32,059 nucleotides of DNA from Marinilabilia sp. UBA5340 (GCA_002411085.1 DHQK01000269.1:1-32059), one strand, 5' to 3'. Shown: positions 17,259 through 25,650, counted from the first letter of the stretch. The notes: generated from the letters alone by a model not told the origin. Numbers and translations: made by a program.

Positions 17259-18212
17259 ATGAATTCCGAAAAACCAATTATTCCCCCCGTACCCCGGGAA
17301 GAACTGGAAGCTGAACTCACCAAAGATCGATTTGTACGGTTTACCAATAAAGGTGAGAATAAAATTTATGACTTTACAGCCAATGAAGCTCCGGCACTAA
17401 TGCGCGAGGTAGGACGCCTGCGTGAAGAATCTTTCAGAGCTGCAGGCGGAGGTACCGGGAAAGATTGTGATGTTGACGATTATGACATCGGAGAAGATCC
17501 CTACCACCAACTCATTGTTTGGGATCCCAAAGCCAGAGAAATCCTGGGGGGCTACCGATATATTATGTGCCAAAATTTAAAACCGGATGCAGAAGGGAAA
17601 GTGCATCTGGCTACTGCCCGGTTGTTCCACTTCACAGAACAGTTCATTCGTGAACATCTTCCTAAAACCATAGAGCTGGGGCGATCTTTTGTGCAACCTC
17701 AGTACCAGTCCAGTAAAATGGGAGCCAAGAGCCTTTATGCTCTGGACAATTTATGGGATGGTCTTGGATCCCTGATCATCAACTACCCCCACATGAAATA
17801 TTTCTTCGGCAAGGTAACGATGTACACACATAGCAACCTTAAAGTACGAAGCCTTATCCGGGCATTCCTGGACAAGTATTTCAACGATCCGGACAATCTG
17901 GTTTATCCCTATAACCCTGTAAAGTCGGCATTGACAGACAGCGAAATAAGAGAAATATTCTCCGGGGAGTCTTTTTCTGATGATTACAAAACGCTAAGCA
18001 AGAGCGTACGTGAGCTGGGAGAAAATATTCCTCCACTAATCAACGCTTACATGAATTTATCCCCATCTATGCGTACATTTGGAACTGCAGTCAATGAACG
18101 ATTTGGTGGTGTTGAAGAAACGGGTATCATTATTACCATTAAAGAACTCTATCAGGCCAAAGTGAGTCGTCATGTTCACAGCTACAAACCCGATGAGGAT
18201 AACAAACAATAA
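17259..18212 (+). CDS. glsB: GNAT-family N-acyltransferase (GlsB-like)
   Basis: A 317-residue protein of the hemolysin/OlsB-like acyl-ACP-dependent N-acyltransferase family. Recognisable blocks are LMREVGRLREESFRAAGGGTG, DPYHQLIVWDP, ILGGYRY and the family core IELGRSFVQPQYQSSKMG, followed by YALDNLWDGLG. In Bacteroides the homologue (GlsB) N-acylates glycine in glycine lipid synthesis; in other bacteria relatives act on ornithine or serine, so the amino acid substrate cannot be read from sequence. It is cytoplasmic or peripheral, with no membrane helix. It follows the O-acyltransferase by 156 nt, a gap with a small inverted repeat (17116-17133) and no clear promoter, and precedes the flavoprotein by about 138 nt. 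Confidence 0.8.
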   Translation: MNSEKPIIPPVPREELEAELTKDRFVRFTNKGENKIYDFTANEAPALMREVGRLREESFRAAGGGTGKDCDVDDYDIGEDPYHQLIVWDPKAREILGGYRYIMCQNLKPDAEGKVHLATARLFHFTEQFIREHLPKTIELGRSFVQPQYQSSKMGAKSLYALDNLWDGLGSLIINYPHMKYFFGKVTMYTHSNLKVRSLIRAFLDKYFNDPDNLVYPYNPVKSALTDSEIREIFSGESFSDDYKTLSKSVRELGENIPPLINAYMNLSPSMRTFGTAVNERFGGVEETGIIITIKELYQAKVSRHVHSYKPDEDNKQ

Positions 18213-18350
18213 AATGAACGTAAGCCGCAATTCCAGATGATTTCTGAGATATCTGCTATTTAGAAATAGCATAGCAGCATATAAAACCAGCAAAAACAGT
18301 AATATAGCAAGCTGACAGAAGGCATCGTTCATAAAAAATTCTTTTTGCGA

Positions 18351-19895
18351 ATGACAGATCCTTCCGAAATATTAACCTTCGACGTTGTTGTCATAGGAAG
18401 CGGCCCGGGCGGGTTCGCAGCAGCTAACAGAGCTACCGATTTTGGCAAAAAAGTTTGTCTGATTGAGAAAAGCCATATTGGGGGAGCCGGGATTATCAAT
18501 GGAGTCCTCACCTCTAAAACCATGTATGAGCTTTCAATGGACTACTCCGTGGCAGCCCGCATAGACCGGGGGTATCGTGCCAGCGCACTAACAGTAGATT
18601 ATACAAAAGTGCGAAACACGGTTCTGGAGGCAGCAAGAGAGAAGCAATACCAAATGCGTAGCCAGATCGAAACGTTTGCCAATGTTTCTCAAAAAAGCAC
18701 AATAAGCCTGATTACCGGATACGCCCGGTTTAAAGACCAACAAACCATTGAGGTCAACGACAACGGCAAACTCCTGACCATCAAAGGATCTCATTTTATC
18801 ATTGCAACGGGGGCTCAACCCAGAAAGCTCCCGGGGATTAAGATTGATGGTAGAAGAATAATCACCTCAGACAACATATTATCTCTCTCCAAATTTCCGG
18901 AGAGAATGCTGATCATTGGTTCAGGAATTATCGGGTGTGAATTTGCCACCATTTTCTCGAATTTTAATCAAACTCAGGTGCATCTGCTGGATCGTTCCAA
19001 CCGGGTTCTTCCTTATGAAGATGATGATGTCAGTCAGTTTGTATCCGACAATCTGGAAAAAAATGGTGTGACAGTACACCACACCGCTCAACTGCGATGC
19101 ATTAGAGAACATCCGGGCCACCTGGAAGTAGTTTTGGACTACGATGCCGGCAACAGCAAAGTCATTGAGGTTGATGTTGCTCTTGTGGCCATAGGGCGGG
19201 TTCCCAACACACAAAATCTTGGGCTTGAAAACATCGGAGTTACTCCTGATGAAAGGGGAGTTATTCCGACTGATGACATGGGATGCGTAAAAAATACCAA
19301 AGGTCTTGACAACATCTATGCCGTTGGAGATATTACTTTTCAGGCCCAGCTTTACAGCGTTGCCGAATTTCAGGGAAGACTGGCTGTGGAAGCCATCATG
19401 AAAAATATTTGCTATCAGCCCGATTATTCCAACATGTCGACCCTGATGTTTTTCAAACCCGAGGTAGCAGCAGTAGGGGCCAACGAAAAACAACTGCAGG
19501 AACAAAACATTGGATATAAAATGGTTTTCTATTCCAATTCGCTGATCAACCGTGCTATTGCAATGAGAAACACACATGGATTTGTAAAAATTCTGGTCAG
19601 CAATGATGAGGAGCAACGCATTCTGGGTATGCGTGCAGCCGGGCCGCAAGCATCCAGTTATATTGTAGCCGTAGCACATCTTATCAACCAGGGTAACAGC
19701 GTAAGTGAGGTATTACGCGTTTTTTATCCGCACCCCAGCATCACCGAAGGCATACAGGAAAGCATGCGAGCCCTGGCTTCCAAATCTATTTACAAGCCCG
19801 TTGCATTTCCAAAGCATATAAAAGTCCGGGAATGGAGACCCGGAGATTCTAAAACACAAACCCCGAAGGATGAAAAAATCAGGAAGGATCAATAA
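18351..19895 (+). CDS. Lpd-like FAD/NAD oxidoreductase lacking redox cysteines
   Basis: A 514-residue flavoprotein with the dihydrolipoamide dehydrogenase fold: FAD-binding GSGPGG (16-21), second FAD element IYAVGDI, NAD-binding GSGIIG (190-195) followed by an Asp at the end of the next strand, favouring NAD over NADP, and a dimerisation domain. The disulfide motif that reads GGTCLNVGC in Lpd is here GGAGIINGV, so both cysteines are lost (Gly47, Val52), while the C-terminal His461-Pro and Glu466 pair is kept. It therefore cannot reduce disulfides by the usual mechanism; a transhydrogenase (SthA-like) or NAD(P)H oxidase activity is possible. Substrate is unknown. The ATG at 18351 is preferred over the TTG two codons upstream. 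The end overlaps the next gene by 26 nt. Confidence 0.75.
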   Translation: MTDPSEILTFDVVVIGSGPGGFAAANRATDFGKKVCLIEKSHIGGAGIINGVLTSKTMYELSMDYSVAARIDRGYRASALTVDYTKVRNTVLEAAREKQYQMRSQIETFANVSQKSTISLITGYARFKDQQTIEVNDNGKLLTIKGSHFIIATGAQPRKLPGIKIDGRRIITSDNILSLSKFPERMLIIGSGIIGCEFATIFSNFNQTQVHLLDRSNRVLPYEDDDVSQFVSDNLEKNGVTVHHTAQLRCIREHPGHLEVVLDYDAGNSKVIEVDVALVAIGRVPNTQNLGLENIGVTPDERGVIPTDDMGCVKNTKGLDNIYAVGDITFQAQLYSVAEFQGRLAVEAIMKNICYQPDYSNMSTLMFFKPEVAAVGANEKQLQEQNIGYKMVFYSNSLINRAIAMRNTHGFVKILVSNDEEQRILGMRAAGPQASSYIVAVAHLINQGNSVSEVLRVFYPHPSITEGIQESMRALASKSIYKPVAFPKHIKVREWRPGDSKTQTPKDEKIRKDQ

Positions 19896-21042
19896 AAACA
19901 AGACATTTAAAATCGTTATATTTTCTATTGTAGGAATAACGGCGCTATACACTTTAATGCCCGACTATCTGCAAAAAGGCCTGATCTATCTTACCCCCAA
20001 CATTGACGACTACAAAATATTTAACAACAGAGAGGTAAAAACCGGCACCCCCCAACCGTGGCCATTATCGACAGATTACAATCACTACAAGGTCATTTCC
20101 GAAGAAATATCTGACTCTCTGACATCTCTGAAAACAACCGGCTTTTTGGTCATCCAGAACGATTCGCTTCTCTTCGAAAAATATTTTGAAGATACGGATC
20201 AAACGACTATCTCCAACTCTTTTTCAATGGCCAAAAGCATTGTAGCTATACTGATAGGTTGTGCCATTGATGACGGATACATTCGCGATATAAACGATAA
20301 AGTAAAAAAATACCTTCCATGGCTCAAAGGTTCTTACAGCGATGAACTCACCATCCGGCATCTGCTTACAATGAGTTCGGCTTCAAGTTGGGATGAGCAT
20401 TACAGCTCCCCCTTTTCCATTACGACAAAGGCCTATTACGGGAGAGACCTTCCTGCAACAATGAAAACTGTCCGGATTGTCAGACATCCCGGAATTGTAT
20501 TTAATTACCGAAGTGGAGACACCCAGTTTCTGGAACAAATACTGACGAAAACCACAGGCATGACGCTTTCGGATTATGCAACAGAGAAGCTATGGAAGCC
20601 ATTGGGAGCAGAGACACCGGCACTTTGGTCACTTGACAAACGCAATGGAACAGAAAAAGCCTATTGCTGCTTCAACAGCAATCCGCGAGATTTCGCAAGA
20701 CTAGGCAGTTTGATTCTAAATAAAGGTTCATTTGGGGGAAACAGAATACTTTCAGAAAGTTTTGTCAGAGAAATGGTAACACCTTCAAAATATCTGACCA
20801 ACGATGAAGCTCAAATGGTAGATTATTACGGTCTTCACTGGTGGGTGATGAATTTTGAGGGAGAGCAAATTCCGTATGCAAGAGGAATCTTGGGACAGTA
20901 TATTTTTGTTATTCCGTCAAAGAATGCGATTATTGTGCGTCTCGGTCGTCAACGCAGCAGTGACTACTGCAATTACCACCCTTTAGATGCTTTCACCTGG
21001 ATACGGGCTGGCCTGGAAATCATCCATCAGAGAGGAAACTAA
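19870..21042 (+). CDS. Membrane-anchored beta-lactamase-fold serine hydrolase
   Basis: A 390-residue protein of the class C beta-lactamase/esterase superfamily. It has a basic N-terminus and one membrane helix (about 14-30), so the enzyme domain is probably periplasmic. The nucleophile motif S-M-A-K is at 119-122, the second motif Y-R-S at 213-215, and ARGILGQ at 337-343 occupies the third-motif position. Such enzymes hydrolyse amides or esters (small peptides, oligomers, acyl esters); true beta-lactamase action is unlikely from motifs alone. Its ATG lies 26 nt inside the flavoprotein gene in another frame, indicating co-transcription and possible translational coupling. A hairpin at 21056-21107 follows. 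Confidence 0.8.
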   Translation: MKKSGRINKNKTFKIVIFSIVGITALYTLMPDYLQKGLIYLTPNIDDYKIFNNREVKTGTPQPWPLSTDYNHYKVISEEISDSLTSLKTTGFLVIQNDSLLFEKYFEDTDQTTISNSFSMAKSIVAILIGCAIDDGYIRDINDKVKKYLPWLKGSYSDELTIRHLLTMSSASSWDEHYSSPFSITTKAYYGRDLPATMKTVRIVRHPGIVFNYRSGDTQFLEQILTKTTGMTLSDYATEKLWKPLGAETPALWSLDKRNGTEKAYCCFNSNPRDFARLGSLILNKGSFGGNRILSESFVREMVTPSKYLTNDEAQMVDYYGLHWWVMNFEGEQIPYARGILGQYIFVIPSKNAIIVRLGRQRSSDYCNYHPLDAFTWIRAGLEIIHQRGN

Positions 21043-21055
21043 AAGACGATATAAA

Positions 21056-21107
21056 AATGACTCCCTACCCATGCAATTACTATTTGATGCATACATAAGG
21101 AGTCATT
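21056..21107. terminator. Convergent-gene hairpin, probable bidirectional terminator
   Basis: A perfect 9-bp inverted repeat AATGACTCC / GGAGTCATT encloses 34 nt, within which ATGCA / TGCAT is nested. It lies between the stop codons of the plus-strand hydrolase and the minus-strand purF-like gene. On the minus strand it is followed by TTTTTA, a plausible U-tract; on the plus strand the tail is poorer. Confidence 0.55.
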
Positions 21108-21122
21108 CATTATATCCGAAAA

Positions 21123-23024
21123 TTAATAAGCACGAGTATTAATCCCTTCAATAAAATTAATGAAAGAGGTATTTACCACTTTATTTCCTCCCGGGGTGGG
21201 ATAATTTCCTGTAAAATACCAGTCTCCCTGATCATTGGGACAAGCCTTATGAAGATTATCGACAGTCTGATACACCACATCCACCTCGGCATCGATATCT
21301 TCAGGCTTCAACATCTCGGCAATTTTGGCGGAAATCTGTTCATCGGTAAATGGTCTGTAAATTTCCTTCACATAGTTAACAATCTCCTCTTTAGGCAAAA
21401 ATTGTTGTTCTTTGCATTGCCTGTAAACCTTTTCGATTAAATCTTCTTTGCCCGAATCCCTGAGTAACTCAATGGCAGCACTAAAAGCACAAAAATCTTT
21501 AAGCCTTGCCATGTCTATACCGTAACAATCGGGGAACCGAATTTGCGGAGCTGAAGAAACTACGATAATCTTGCGGGGATGCAAACGATCCAATATCTTT
21601 AGAATACTCCTCTTCAATGTAGTTCCACGTACAATTGAATCGTCAATGATCACCAGGGTATCCACTTTGTTTTTAACGATTCCGTAAGTTACATCGTAAA
21701 CATGAGCCACCAAATCATCACGACTGCTATCGTCTGTAATAAAAGTCCTCATCTTCACATCCTTAATCGCCACCTTCTCGATGCGTGGCTCCAGACTAAG
21801 AATTTTGGAGACCTTCTCTTCGTCCAACTCCTGTCCGAGGGCCATTATTTTTCGGGTTTTCTCCACGTCCAGGTGTTCTCTGACACCTTCCATCATCCCG
21901 TAAAATGCAGTCTCTGCGGTATTGGGAATATAAGAGAAAACGGTATTCTCCAAATCAAAATTTATTTTATCCAAAATGATGGGAGAAAGTAACCGTCCGA
22001 GCTCTTTTCTCTCCTGATAAATATCTCTATCACTGCCCCTTGAGAAATATATCCGTTCAAAAGAACAAGATTTTCGTTCCTGGGGCACCGTTACCATTTC
22101 CTCTTTTACCGTCCCATCTTTTTTAATAATCAGCGCATGTCCGGGTTTGAGCTCATTGACTTCCACTGATCTCACATTCAATGCTGTCTGGATCACCGGT
22201 CTTTCAGAGGCAACTACCACAAACTCATCGTTGGCATAGTAGGATGCAGGCCTTATTCCCCAGGGATCCCGGGTCACAAAGGCATCTCCGTGACCAAAAA
22301 GTCCGGCAATAACATAGCCCCCATCCCATCGACGACTGGAACGTTCCAGCACCTTCCTGACATCAAGATCTCTTTCAATAAGGGCTGAAATTTCCTTATT
22401 GGCATACCCTTCATTCTTAAATTGTCTGAAAAGCAACTGGTTTTCCTCGTCAAGGAAATGCCCCACATTTTCAAGCATCGATTCTGTGTCTGTATAGTCC
22501 TTCGGATGCTGCCCCAGATCGATAAGTGTTTTGAAAATCTCATCCACATTGGTGAGATTGAAGTTGCCTGCAAGCACCAGGTTGCGACTTCGCCAGTTGT
22601 TCTCACGCATCACCGGATGCACATAATCGATACTGTTGTTTCCAAAAGTTCCGTAGCGCAGATGCCCCAGGTATAGTTCGCCGGCAAATGGCAGATTTTC
22701 TTTCGCCCACACCGGATCGTTTAACAGCTCGGGGTGATGCTCATGAACGGCATCGAAACGACTGTGAATATCAGAAAAAACTTCCTGAATGGGATTTCCT
22801 TTATTGGATCGTTGTCGGGAAAGATATTTTTTCCCTGCAGGTTGATTCAGTTTCAAACTTACAACTCCAGCACCATCCTGCCCCCTGTTGTGCTGTTTTT
22901 CCATCAGGAGGTACAATTTATTTAACCCAAACCGCCACGTTCCATACTTCTCCTGGTAATAACTCAGGGGCTTCAATAATCGAATGAGAACAATTCCACA
23001 TTCATGCTTAATCTGATCACTCAT
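21123..23024 (-). CDS. purF: PurF-like amidophosphoribosyltransferase, long form
   Basis: A 633-residue two-domain protein with an N-terminal class II glutamine amidotransferase and a C-terminal type I phosphoribosyltransferase. Cys9, after a short leader (MSDQIKHE), is the expected N-terminal nucleophile once the leader is removed, and HNRGQDGAG and HLRYGTFG are glutaminase blocks. VIIDDSIVRGTTLKRS is the PRPP-binding loop and RTFITDDSSRDDL a neighbouring block. In purine synthesis PurF makes phosphoribosylamine from PRPP and glutamine. This form is much longer than the roughly 470-500 residue PurF; it is widespread in Bacteroidota, often beside a canonical PurF elsewhere, so it may be a paralogue with a different acceptor or role. 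It is flanked by terminators on both sides and looks monocistronic. Confidence 0.75.
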   Translation of the reverse strand: MSDQIKHECGIVLIRLLKPLSYYQEKYGTWRFGLNKLYLLMEKQHNRGQDGAGVVSLKLNQPAGKKYLSRQRSNKGNPIQEVFSDIHSRFDAVHEHHPELLNDPVWAKENLPFAGELYLGHLRYGTFGNNSIDYVHPVMRENNWRSRNLVLAGNFNLTNVDEIFKTLIDLGQHPKDYTDTESMLENVGHFLDEENQLLFRQFKNEGYANKEISALIERDLDVRKVLERSSRRWDGGYVIAGLFGHGDAFVTRDPWGIRPASYYANDEFVVVASERPVIQTALNVRSVEVNELKPGHALIIKKDGTVKEEMVTVPQERKSCSFERIYFSRGSDRDIYQERKELGRLLSPIILDKINFDLENTVFSYIPNTAETAFYGMMEGVREHLDVEKTRKIMALGQELDEEKVSKILSLEPRIEKVAIKDVKMRTFITDDSSRDDLVAHVYDVTYGIVKNKVDTLVIIDDSIVRGTTLKRSILKILDRLHPRKIIVVSSAPQIRFPDCYGIDMARLKDFCAFSAAIELLRDSGKEDLIEKVYRQCKEQQFLPKEEIVNYVKEIYRPFTDEQISAKIAEMLKPEDIDAEVDVVYQTVDNLHKACPNDQGDWYFTGNYPTPGGNKVVNTSFINFIEGINTRAY

Positions 23025-23078
23025 AGTCTAAAACACTAAAAAAGGAAACCAATTAGATGTCCAAATACAAAAAGAAAA

Positions 23079-23100
23079 GCCCGCTTGAACACAAGCGGGC
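23079..23100 (-). terminator. Intrinsic terminator after the SPOR gene
   Basis: GCCCGCTTG and CAAGCGGGC form a perfect 9-bp stem with a 4-nt loop. On the minus strand it is followed by TTTTCTTTTTG. It lies 6 nt past the stop of the SPOR gene and separates that unit from the purF-like gene. Confidence 0.93.
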
Positions 23101-23105
23101 CGGTA

Positions 23106-23573
23106 TTATTTAAAAGATCTTAAAGGTATATCGCTTACTTTCACCACATAACAAGCCGGAAAATTCTTCTTCAGTCTGCTGAGAAGCGGCAGTGCTTCAT
23201 GTTTGTGTCTGAAGCTCCCCACTCTTACACGCCAGAAAGGGGCGCTGTATTCAACAAAAATATTTTCTTGCGGATGCTCGGACAAAACCTTTCCTTTCAC
23301 TTCCAAAGCTTCCTGTCTGGCTTTATTCCCCACTCCACTGTATAGTTGTACCCTAAAGCCTTCGACACCTCCTGCCCTTTTGTTCATACTGATATGTGTA
23401 TTTACCAGGGCTCTCATCCGGGCCGACTGCTCAATGGTAATGATACCTTTGTCGCTGGATACCTGTTCAAGTCTGGAGAAAACATCAGAACCGGATTCAG
23501 AATATTCCCCGGGTATCTGGGCGTTGCCTGCAAAAGCTATCAGAAGAAAGAATATTCCTGTGATTAATCTCAT
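23106..23573 (-). CDS. Secreted SPOR-domain protein
   Basis: A 155-residue protein with a classical signal peptide (MRLITGIFFLLIAFAGNAQ), a short spacer and a SPOR domain over roughly the last 80 residues (GFRVQLYSGVGNKARQ ... WRVRVGSFRHKHEALPLLSRL). SPOR domains bind peptidoglycan glycans stripped of stem peptides, typically at division sites, so the protein is probably periplasmic or outer-membrane associated and wall-bound. The frame can be extended to a TTG at 23600, but the ATG at 23573 places the signal peptide at the N-terminus and was chosen. It follows the usp gene by 38 nt with no terminator between, so the two are probably co-transcribed. Confidence 0.85.
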   Translation of the reverse strand: MRLITGIFFLLIAFAGNAQIPGEYSESGSDVFSRLEQVSSDKGIITIEQSARMRALVNTHISMNKRAGGVEGFRVQLYSGVGNKARQEALEVKGKVLSEHPQENIFVEYSAPFWRVRVGSFRHKHEALPLLSRLKKNFPACYVVKVSDIPLRSFK

Positions 23574-23611
23574 CTTATACAAAACTTCTTTTGCCTGCAA
23601 AGTTACAATTT

Positions 23612-24451
23612 TTATTCCTTCACAGGCACAACCAAAACAGGAATATCCGAAACATTAAGCAACTCATTGGCAAAAGGCCTGAAAACACTATCGAAAGGAC
23701 TGAGTGCTTCTCTCAGATGAATGGAAATAACTGTAGCCGACTGTTCGTGAGCCAGTTTGAGTATATTCTTTGCTTCACCACCCCACTTAAAGGGAATTAC
23801 AGAAACCTCCAGATCGGTATTACTCTTAATATACCGTTCGGCTTGTCTGGCATAAATATCACTTCGTCCCGGAAGAATCCATTTTGATTTACGCTGAAGA
23901 GATACAATCCCTATCTCTGCTTTCAGCAGTTTGGCAAAACCTGTAACAATGGGAACGATCTTTCGAGTCAGCTTATTATGATCAAGTGGCAACATGACCT
24001 TGTGCGGAAATCCCCACTTCATCTCTTTTCTGACGGTAAGCACCGGACATGGCGCATGCGAAACGAGCCGGTAGGCATTACTCCCCAACCAACGATCTTC
24101 AACTCCGGACACTCCATGAGTTCCGATAACAATCAGACTCACGTCATCATACCTGGCCTGATTATTGATTTCGCGAACCACATTTCCTTCCCTCACCTTG
24201 TAGTCAAACTCCCCATTGTAAACACGATAATCTGCACTATATTTTTTGATAAGATGCTCCAGCCATGCTTTAGCCTGTCCCATCAACCTTTCTTCAGGAT
24301 TATCTCCCAGAAACTCGGGGGCATATTTTTGTCCGGTCTGAACATGAATAATTCTTAGTGCAGCATGCAATTGATTGGCCAACTCCACCCCAATTTTCAG
24401 GGCAAAAACAGAGTTATCGGAAAAATCGATGGGTACAAGGATACGTTTCAT
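23612..24451 (-). CDS. Tandem universal stress protein
   Basis: A 279-residue cytoplasmic protein with two UspA domains. The first (about 1-142) begins KRILVPIDFSDNS and carries the complete ATP-binding signature G-x2-G-x9-GS (Gly110, Gly113, Gly123, Ser124). The second (about 150-279) keeps the fold pattern (VMLPLDHNK ... IPVLVVPVKE) but lacks the glycine signature, so it probably does not bind nucleotide. Tandem Usp proteins are induced by starvation and other stress in many bacteria; the exact role is unknown. It probably forms a two-gene unit with the downstream SPOR gene. No convincing consensus promoter was found in the 247 nt upstream. Confidence 0.88.
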   Translation of the reverse strand: MKRILVPIDFSDNSVFALKIGVELANQLHAALRIIHVQTGQKYAPEFLGDNPEERLMGQAKAWLEHLIKKYSADYRVYNGEFDYKVREGNVVREINNQARYDDVSLIVIGTHGVSGVEDRWLGSNAYRLVSHAPCPVLTVRKEMKWGFPHKVMLPLDHNKLTRKIVPIVTGFAKLLKAEIGIVSLQRKSKWILPGRSDIYARQAERYIKSNTDLEVSVIPFKWGGEAKNILKLAHEQSATVISIHLREALSPFDSVFRPFANELLNVSDIPVLVVPVKE

Positions 24452-24588
24452 CAGCTATCTATTTATTTAGTATTTGACTCCCGAAAAACAGGGACTCGCT
24501 TCATTCGAGCTAAAACTTTATAATTATCAGATAAAAAACCAATGGAACTCAAGATCTTTCCACCCCCATTGCTTTTCCAAAAATAAGG

Positions 24589-24607
24589 AAACCGGGCCTA
24601 CCGGTTT
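24589..24607 (-). terminator. Weak hairpin downstream of yebC
   Basis: AAACCGG and CCGGTTT form a 7-bp stem with a 5-nt loop about 90 nt beyond the yebC stop. On the minus strand it is followed by CCTTATTTTTGG, an imperfect U-tract. It may end the yebC transcript before usp, but the evidence is modest. Confidence 0.35.
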
Positions 24608-24698
24608 TGAACATCATAGTTCCATGCACACTTATATTGAATAAGTACTACGAATATACGCAATGTCGCACAAAGTGGTTGCAGAAAACCCGGTTTTC

Positions 24699-25451
24699 TT
24701 ACTCTGTCTCCAGAGATTTGGCCAACTCATCGGTCATTTCCAAATTATGAAAAACATTTTGTACATCCTCATTATCCTCAAACTCATCGATCATCCTCAG
24801 AAACTTTTTTGCTGTTTCGAGATCTAACTCCTTGTAATTATTGGGTATTCTTTGCAAGCTGGCATTTTCCACTATAATGTCCATCTCTTCCAGTTTTTTC
24901 TGAACGGCACCAAAATCTTCCATTTCTGTAGTCACAACAATCAGCTCCTCATCCTTTTCAATCTCCTGAGCACCAACATCGATAAGTTCTAATTCCAGTT
25001 CATCCAGATCCATTTCCTCTTTCTTCACAATCTGAAAAACACCCTTACGATCGAATAGAAAACTGAGAGATCCGTTTGTTCCCAGGCTTCCGCCCCGTTT
25101 ATTAAAAATAGAACGAACAGCTCCTACTGTTCGGTTATTATTGTCAGTCATACATTCCAGAAAAACAGCCACTCCGCCCGTGCCATATCCTTCGAAAGTA
25201 ATTTCCTGAAAACTATCACCTCCCACTTCTGATGCTTTGGCAATTGCCCTGTTGATATTGTCTTTAGGCATATTCACCGAACGACCATTTTGAACAGCCA
25301 GTCTCAGGCGGGGATTGGTTTCCGGATCGGCTCCTCCCTCCTTCACTGCCACTTGAATTTCCTTGGTAATACGGGTAAACATCTTTGCCCTTTTGGCATC
25401 CTGCGCTCCCTTTCTGTGCTTAATATTCGCCCATTTACTATGTCCTGCCAT
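24699..25451 (-). CDS. yebC: YebC/PmpR family regulator or translation factor
   Basis: A 250-residue member of the YebC/TACO1 family with the invariant N-terminus MAGHSKWANIKHRKGAQDAKR and the blocks MPKDNINRAI, EGYGTGGVAVFLECMTDN and NNRTVGAVRSIFNKRGG. The family has been described as DNA-binding regulators (PmpR) and, more recently, as ribosome-associated factors helping translation of difficult sequences; the sequence alone does not decide. Length and acidic C-terminus are normal. A good promoter lies at 25508-25538, divergent from the miaB promoter in the same intergenic region. Confidence 0.95.
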   Translation of the reverse strand: MAGHSKWANIKHRKGAQDAKRAKMFTRITKEIQVAVKEGGADPETNPRLRLAVQNGRSVNMPKDNINRAIAKASEVGGDSFQEITFEGYGTGGVAVFLECMTDNNNRTVGAVRSIFNKRGGSLGTNGSLSFLFDRKGVFQIVKKEEMDLDELELELIDVGAQEIEKDEELIVVTTEMEDFGAVQKKLEEMDIIVENASLQRIPNNYKELDLETAKKFLRMIDEFEDNEDVQNVFHNLEMTDELAKSLETE

Positions 25452-25507
25452 GATTCAGTTTTTTCTGTTTTCAACAAATCTTTTAGTTCATCGCAAAAAA
25501 TGACGCA

Positions 25508-25538
25508 CAAAACTATAAAAAACAATAAATCCACACAA
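25508..25538 (-). promoter_or_regulatory. Promoter of yebC
   Basis: The minus strand has TTG (25538-25536), a 20-nt spacer and TAGTTTTG (25515-25508), a full match to the Bacteroidota consensus TTG-N20-TAnnTTTG. The predicted leader is about 50 nt. Confidence 0.8.
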
Positions 25539-25597
25539 ATCACTGATAATTCAATATTTACAAACCACACCGAAAACCCCTCTGAGAAACAATCACT

Positions 25598-25628
25598 TTG
25601 GGGAAACGACAGAATAACATTAAATTTG
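25598..25628 (+). promoter_or_regulatory. Promoter of the miaB operon
   Basis: TTG (25598-25600), a 20-nt spacer and TAAATTTG (25621-25628) are a full match to the Bacteroidota primary promoter. The predicted start site near 25635 leaves about 16 nt of leader before the miaB ATG. Confidence 0.85.
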
Positions 25629-25650
25629 CCCCTGATTATACAGAAAAGAG

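Noticed and set aside
18254..18271. Hairpin TGCTATT/AATAGCA between glsB-like gene and the flavoprotein
   Set aside because: The stem is AT-rich, has no U-tract and no gene-specific context; too weak to call a terminator or attenuator.
19870..21042. Antibiotic-resistance beta-lactamase
   Set aside because: The fold is shared but the second and third motifs (YRS, ILGQ) fit general serine hydrolases of the superfamily rather than AmpC-type enzymes.
24684..24698. GAAAAC/GTTTTC hairpin directly after yebC
   Set aside because: A 3-nt loop, AT-rich 6-bp stem and no U-tract make it unlikely to terminate transcription.
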